This document shows positions 50,348 to 50,957 of a stretch of 50,957 nt of DNA, one piece after another. The notes beneath the pieces were generated by a model. The model worked only from the letters and a program-made list of their open reading frames with translations. It did not search any database and was not told where the DNA came from. The DNA is taken from the NCBI GenBank assembly GCA_017656135.1, contig JACDOJ010000010.1:1-50957 (forward strand). Direction: 5' to 3'. Position 1 is the stretch's first letter, and each line of letters starts with the position of its first letter. Source of the stretch: Bacillota bacterium (GTDB lineage Bacteria > Bacillota > UBA5301). Made by a program: the position numbers and the translations under genes.

Positions 50348-50514
50348 TTTCTATTCCCCCTTATCAAGGCTAGAATATGGTTTACGCCACTTTTGCCGCC
50401 AAATCCTGCAAACCCAACCCTTCCCCATCCCCATTAGGTTTTGCCCTAACTCCTTCAATAATACCGGAAAGGCAATAAATCCTCTAATTTCAAGAATGTG
50501 GTAAGGGGAAATTC
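50348..50514 (-). other. Leader and promoter region of tuf copy 2
   Basis: This non-coding stretch holds the G-rich quadruplex motif (50413-50432) and the AAGGGGG ribosome-binding site. A TATTAT with a poor -35 lies upstream, near 50458; no confident promoter was found. Confidence 0.45.
50413..50432 (-). other. G-quadruplex motif in the tuf copy 2 leader
   Basis: On the transcribed RNA-sense strand the sequence is GGGG-AT-GGGG-AA-GGG-TT-GGG: four G-tracts with 2-nt loops, meeting the strict quadruplex rule. It lies 66 nt before the TTG start. Folding in RNA could influence tuf translation or stability. Confidence 0.6.
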
Positions 50515-50539
50515 AAAAAAATACCCCGCTCACGCGGAG
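50515..50539 (-). terminator. Terminator of the tRNA cluster
   Basis: A 6-bp stem (CTCCGC with GCGGGG, one G-U pair; 50524-50529 with 50534-50539) with a GTGA loop is followed on the minus strand by TATTTTTTT. It starts 15 nt after the last tRNA and separates it from tuf. Confidence 0.75.
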
Positions 50540-50553
50540 GTTGGCTCAAAAAT

Positions 50554-50629
50554 TGGAGCCCACAGCCAGGCTTGAACTGGCGACCTCATCCTTACCATGG
50601 ATGCGCTCTACCTACTGAGCTATGTGGGC
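50554..50629 (-). tRNA. tRNA-Thr (GGT), copy 2
   Basis: A complete 76-nt cloverleaf with encoded CCA: acceptor GCCCACA pairs with TGTGGGC, and the anticodon loop ATGGTAA carries GGT. It looks identical in sequence to the copy at 50696-50771. Confidence 0.96.
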
Positions 50630-50695
50630 TCTCACTACGACGAATATTATATCATGTTTACAGAGGATGTCAATAACCGAGCTGCAGACAGAAAA

Positions 50696-50771
50696 TGGAG
50701 CCCACAGCCAGGCTTGAACTGGCGACCTCATCCTTACCATGGATGCGCTCTACCTACTGAGCTATGTGGGC
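50696..50771 (-). tRNA. tRNA-Thr (GGT), copy 1
   Basis: The same 76-nt sequence as the gene at 50554-50629, with CCA encoded. Only the spacers differ, so this is a tandem duplication limited to the tRNA body. Confidence 0.96.
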
Positions 50772-50820
50772 TCAGAGATCTACATATTGAAAGCCGGCGG
50801 TTCACCGGCTGGAAGCGTCT

Positions 50821-50896
50821 TGGTTGCGGGGGAGGGACTCGAACCCTCGACCTTCAGATTATGAGCCTGACGAGCTACCAACTGCTCCACCCCGCG
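50821..50896 (-). tRNA. Initiator tRNA-fMet (CAT) with a variant anticodon stem
   Basis: The 76-nt cloverleaf has the anticodon loop CTCATAA (CAT) and encoded CCA. Initiator features are the unpaired C1-A72 and the A11-U24 pair. The anticodon stem, however, has A29-U41, G30-C40 and G31-U39, in place of the three G-C pairs normal for initiators. See findings. Confidence 0.93.
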
Positions 50897-50902
50897 GTGT
50901 TT

Positions 50903-50957
50903 TGGAGCGGGAAACGGGACTCGAACCCGCGACCCTCAGCTTGGAAGGCTGATGCTC
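50903..50957 (-). tRNA. tRNA-Gly (TCC), 5-prime end outside the window
   Basis: The 3-prime 55 nt are present: CCA end, T arm (GCGGGTTCGAGTCCCGT), and anticodon arm with loop CTTCCAA carrying TCC. The D arm and most of the 5-prime acceptor strand lie beyond the right edge. Confidence 0.9.

Noticed and set aside
50554-50771. Repeated 76-bp units as a possible CRISPR array or mobile repeat
   Set aside because: The units fold as complete tRNA-Thr genes with CCA ends; there are only two, and the gap is not spacer-like.

Overview
The window is chromosomal DNA of a Gram-positive, probably anaerobic and spore-forming bacterium of the Bacillota, most like the Clostridia/Desulfotomaculia (Peptococcaceae-type) lineages. 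The reasons are the Firmicutes gene order of the ribosomal superoperon, including an L7Ae-like gene between rpoC and rpsL and a KOW-domain gene between map and infA; zinc-type S14, S4 and L36; a CwlD-like amidase fused to a GerMN sporulation domain; strong AGGAGG ribosome-binding sites with many GTG and TTG starts; and an EF-Tu with a cysteine-rich loop. The genus cannot be resolved from the sequence. Nearly every gene is on the minus strand, so transcription runs from the right end to the left.

Right end (about 38.2-51 kb): a tRNA cluster read in the order Gly-fMet-Thr-Thr (the Gly gene runs off the window), a terminator, then a second EF-Tu gene. Next come rpmG-secE-nusG-rplK-rplA, rplJ-rplL behind an L10-type leader with an attenuator, and rpoB-rpoC behind their own promoter and leader.

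Centre (13.7-38.2 kb): a strong promoter at the end of rpoC starts the str-S10-spc-alpha series. It reads rplGB-like, rpsL, rpsG, fusA, tuf, rpsJ, rplC, rplD, rplW, rplB, rpsS, rplV, rpsC, rplP, rpmC, rpsQ, rplN, rplX, rplE, rpsZ, rpsH, rplF, rplR, rpsE, rpmD, rplO, secY, adk, map, KOW gene, infA, rpmJ, rpsM, rpsK, rpsD, rpoA, rplQ, ecfA1, ecfA2, ecfT, truA. A further promoter then drives rplM-rpsI, which ends at a terminator. rpmJ (37 codons) is short and easily missed.

Left end (1-13.7 kb) is accessory. From right to left it holds a FecR-domain protein, a PucR-type regulator, an SsuABC/TauABC-type ABC importer behind a promoter and a terminator-bearing leader, a D-aminoacylase-family amidohydrolase, and a CsoR/CstR-type regulator. 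Then comes an ArsR-thioredoxin-thioredoxin-like operon. Its last gene contains an in-frame UGA in a C-X4-U motif, followed by a SECIS-like hairpin, and is best read as a selenoprotein. Beyond it lie a convergent OsmC-family gene, an RsmC-like methyltransferase, the amidase-GerMN fusion, a Memo-AMMECR1 fusion with its radical-SAM partner, a small DUF1858 protein and the end of a split-Soret-type c-type cytochrome.

The most notable observations are the unannotated selenoprotein, an initiator tRNA lacking the usual three G-C pairs in its anticodon stem, a four-tract G-quadruplex motif in the leader of the second tuf gene, two tuf copies that look identical apart from their first codons, an attenuator-like leader before the ABC operon, and a Shine-Dalgarno-sequestering inverted repeat before the amidase-GerMN gene.
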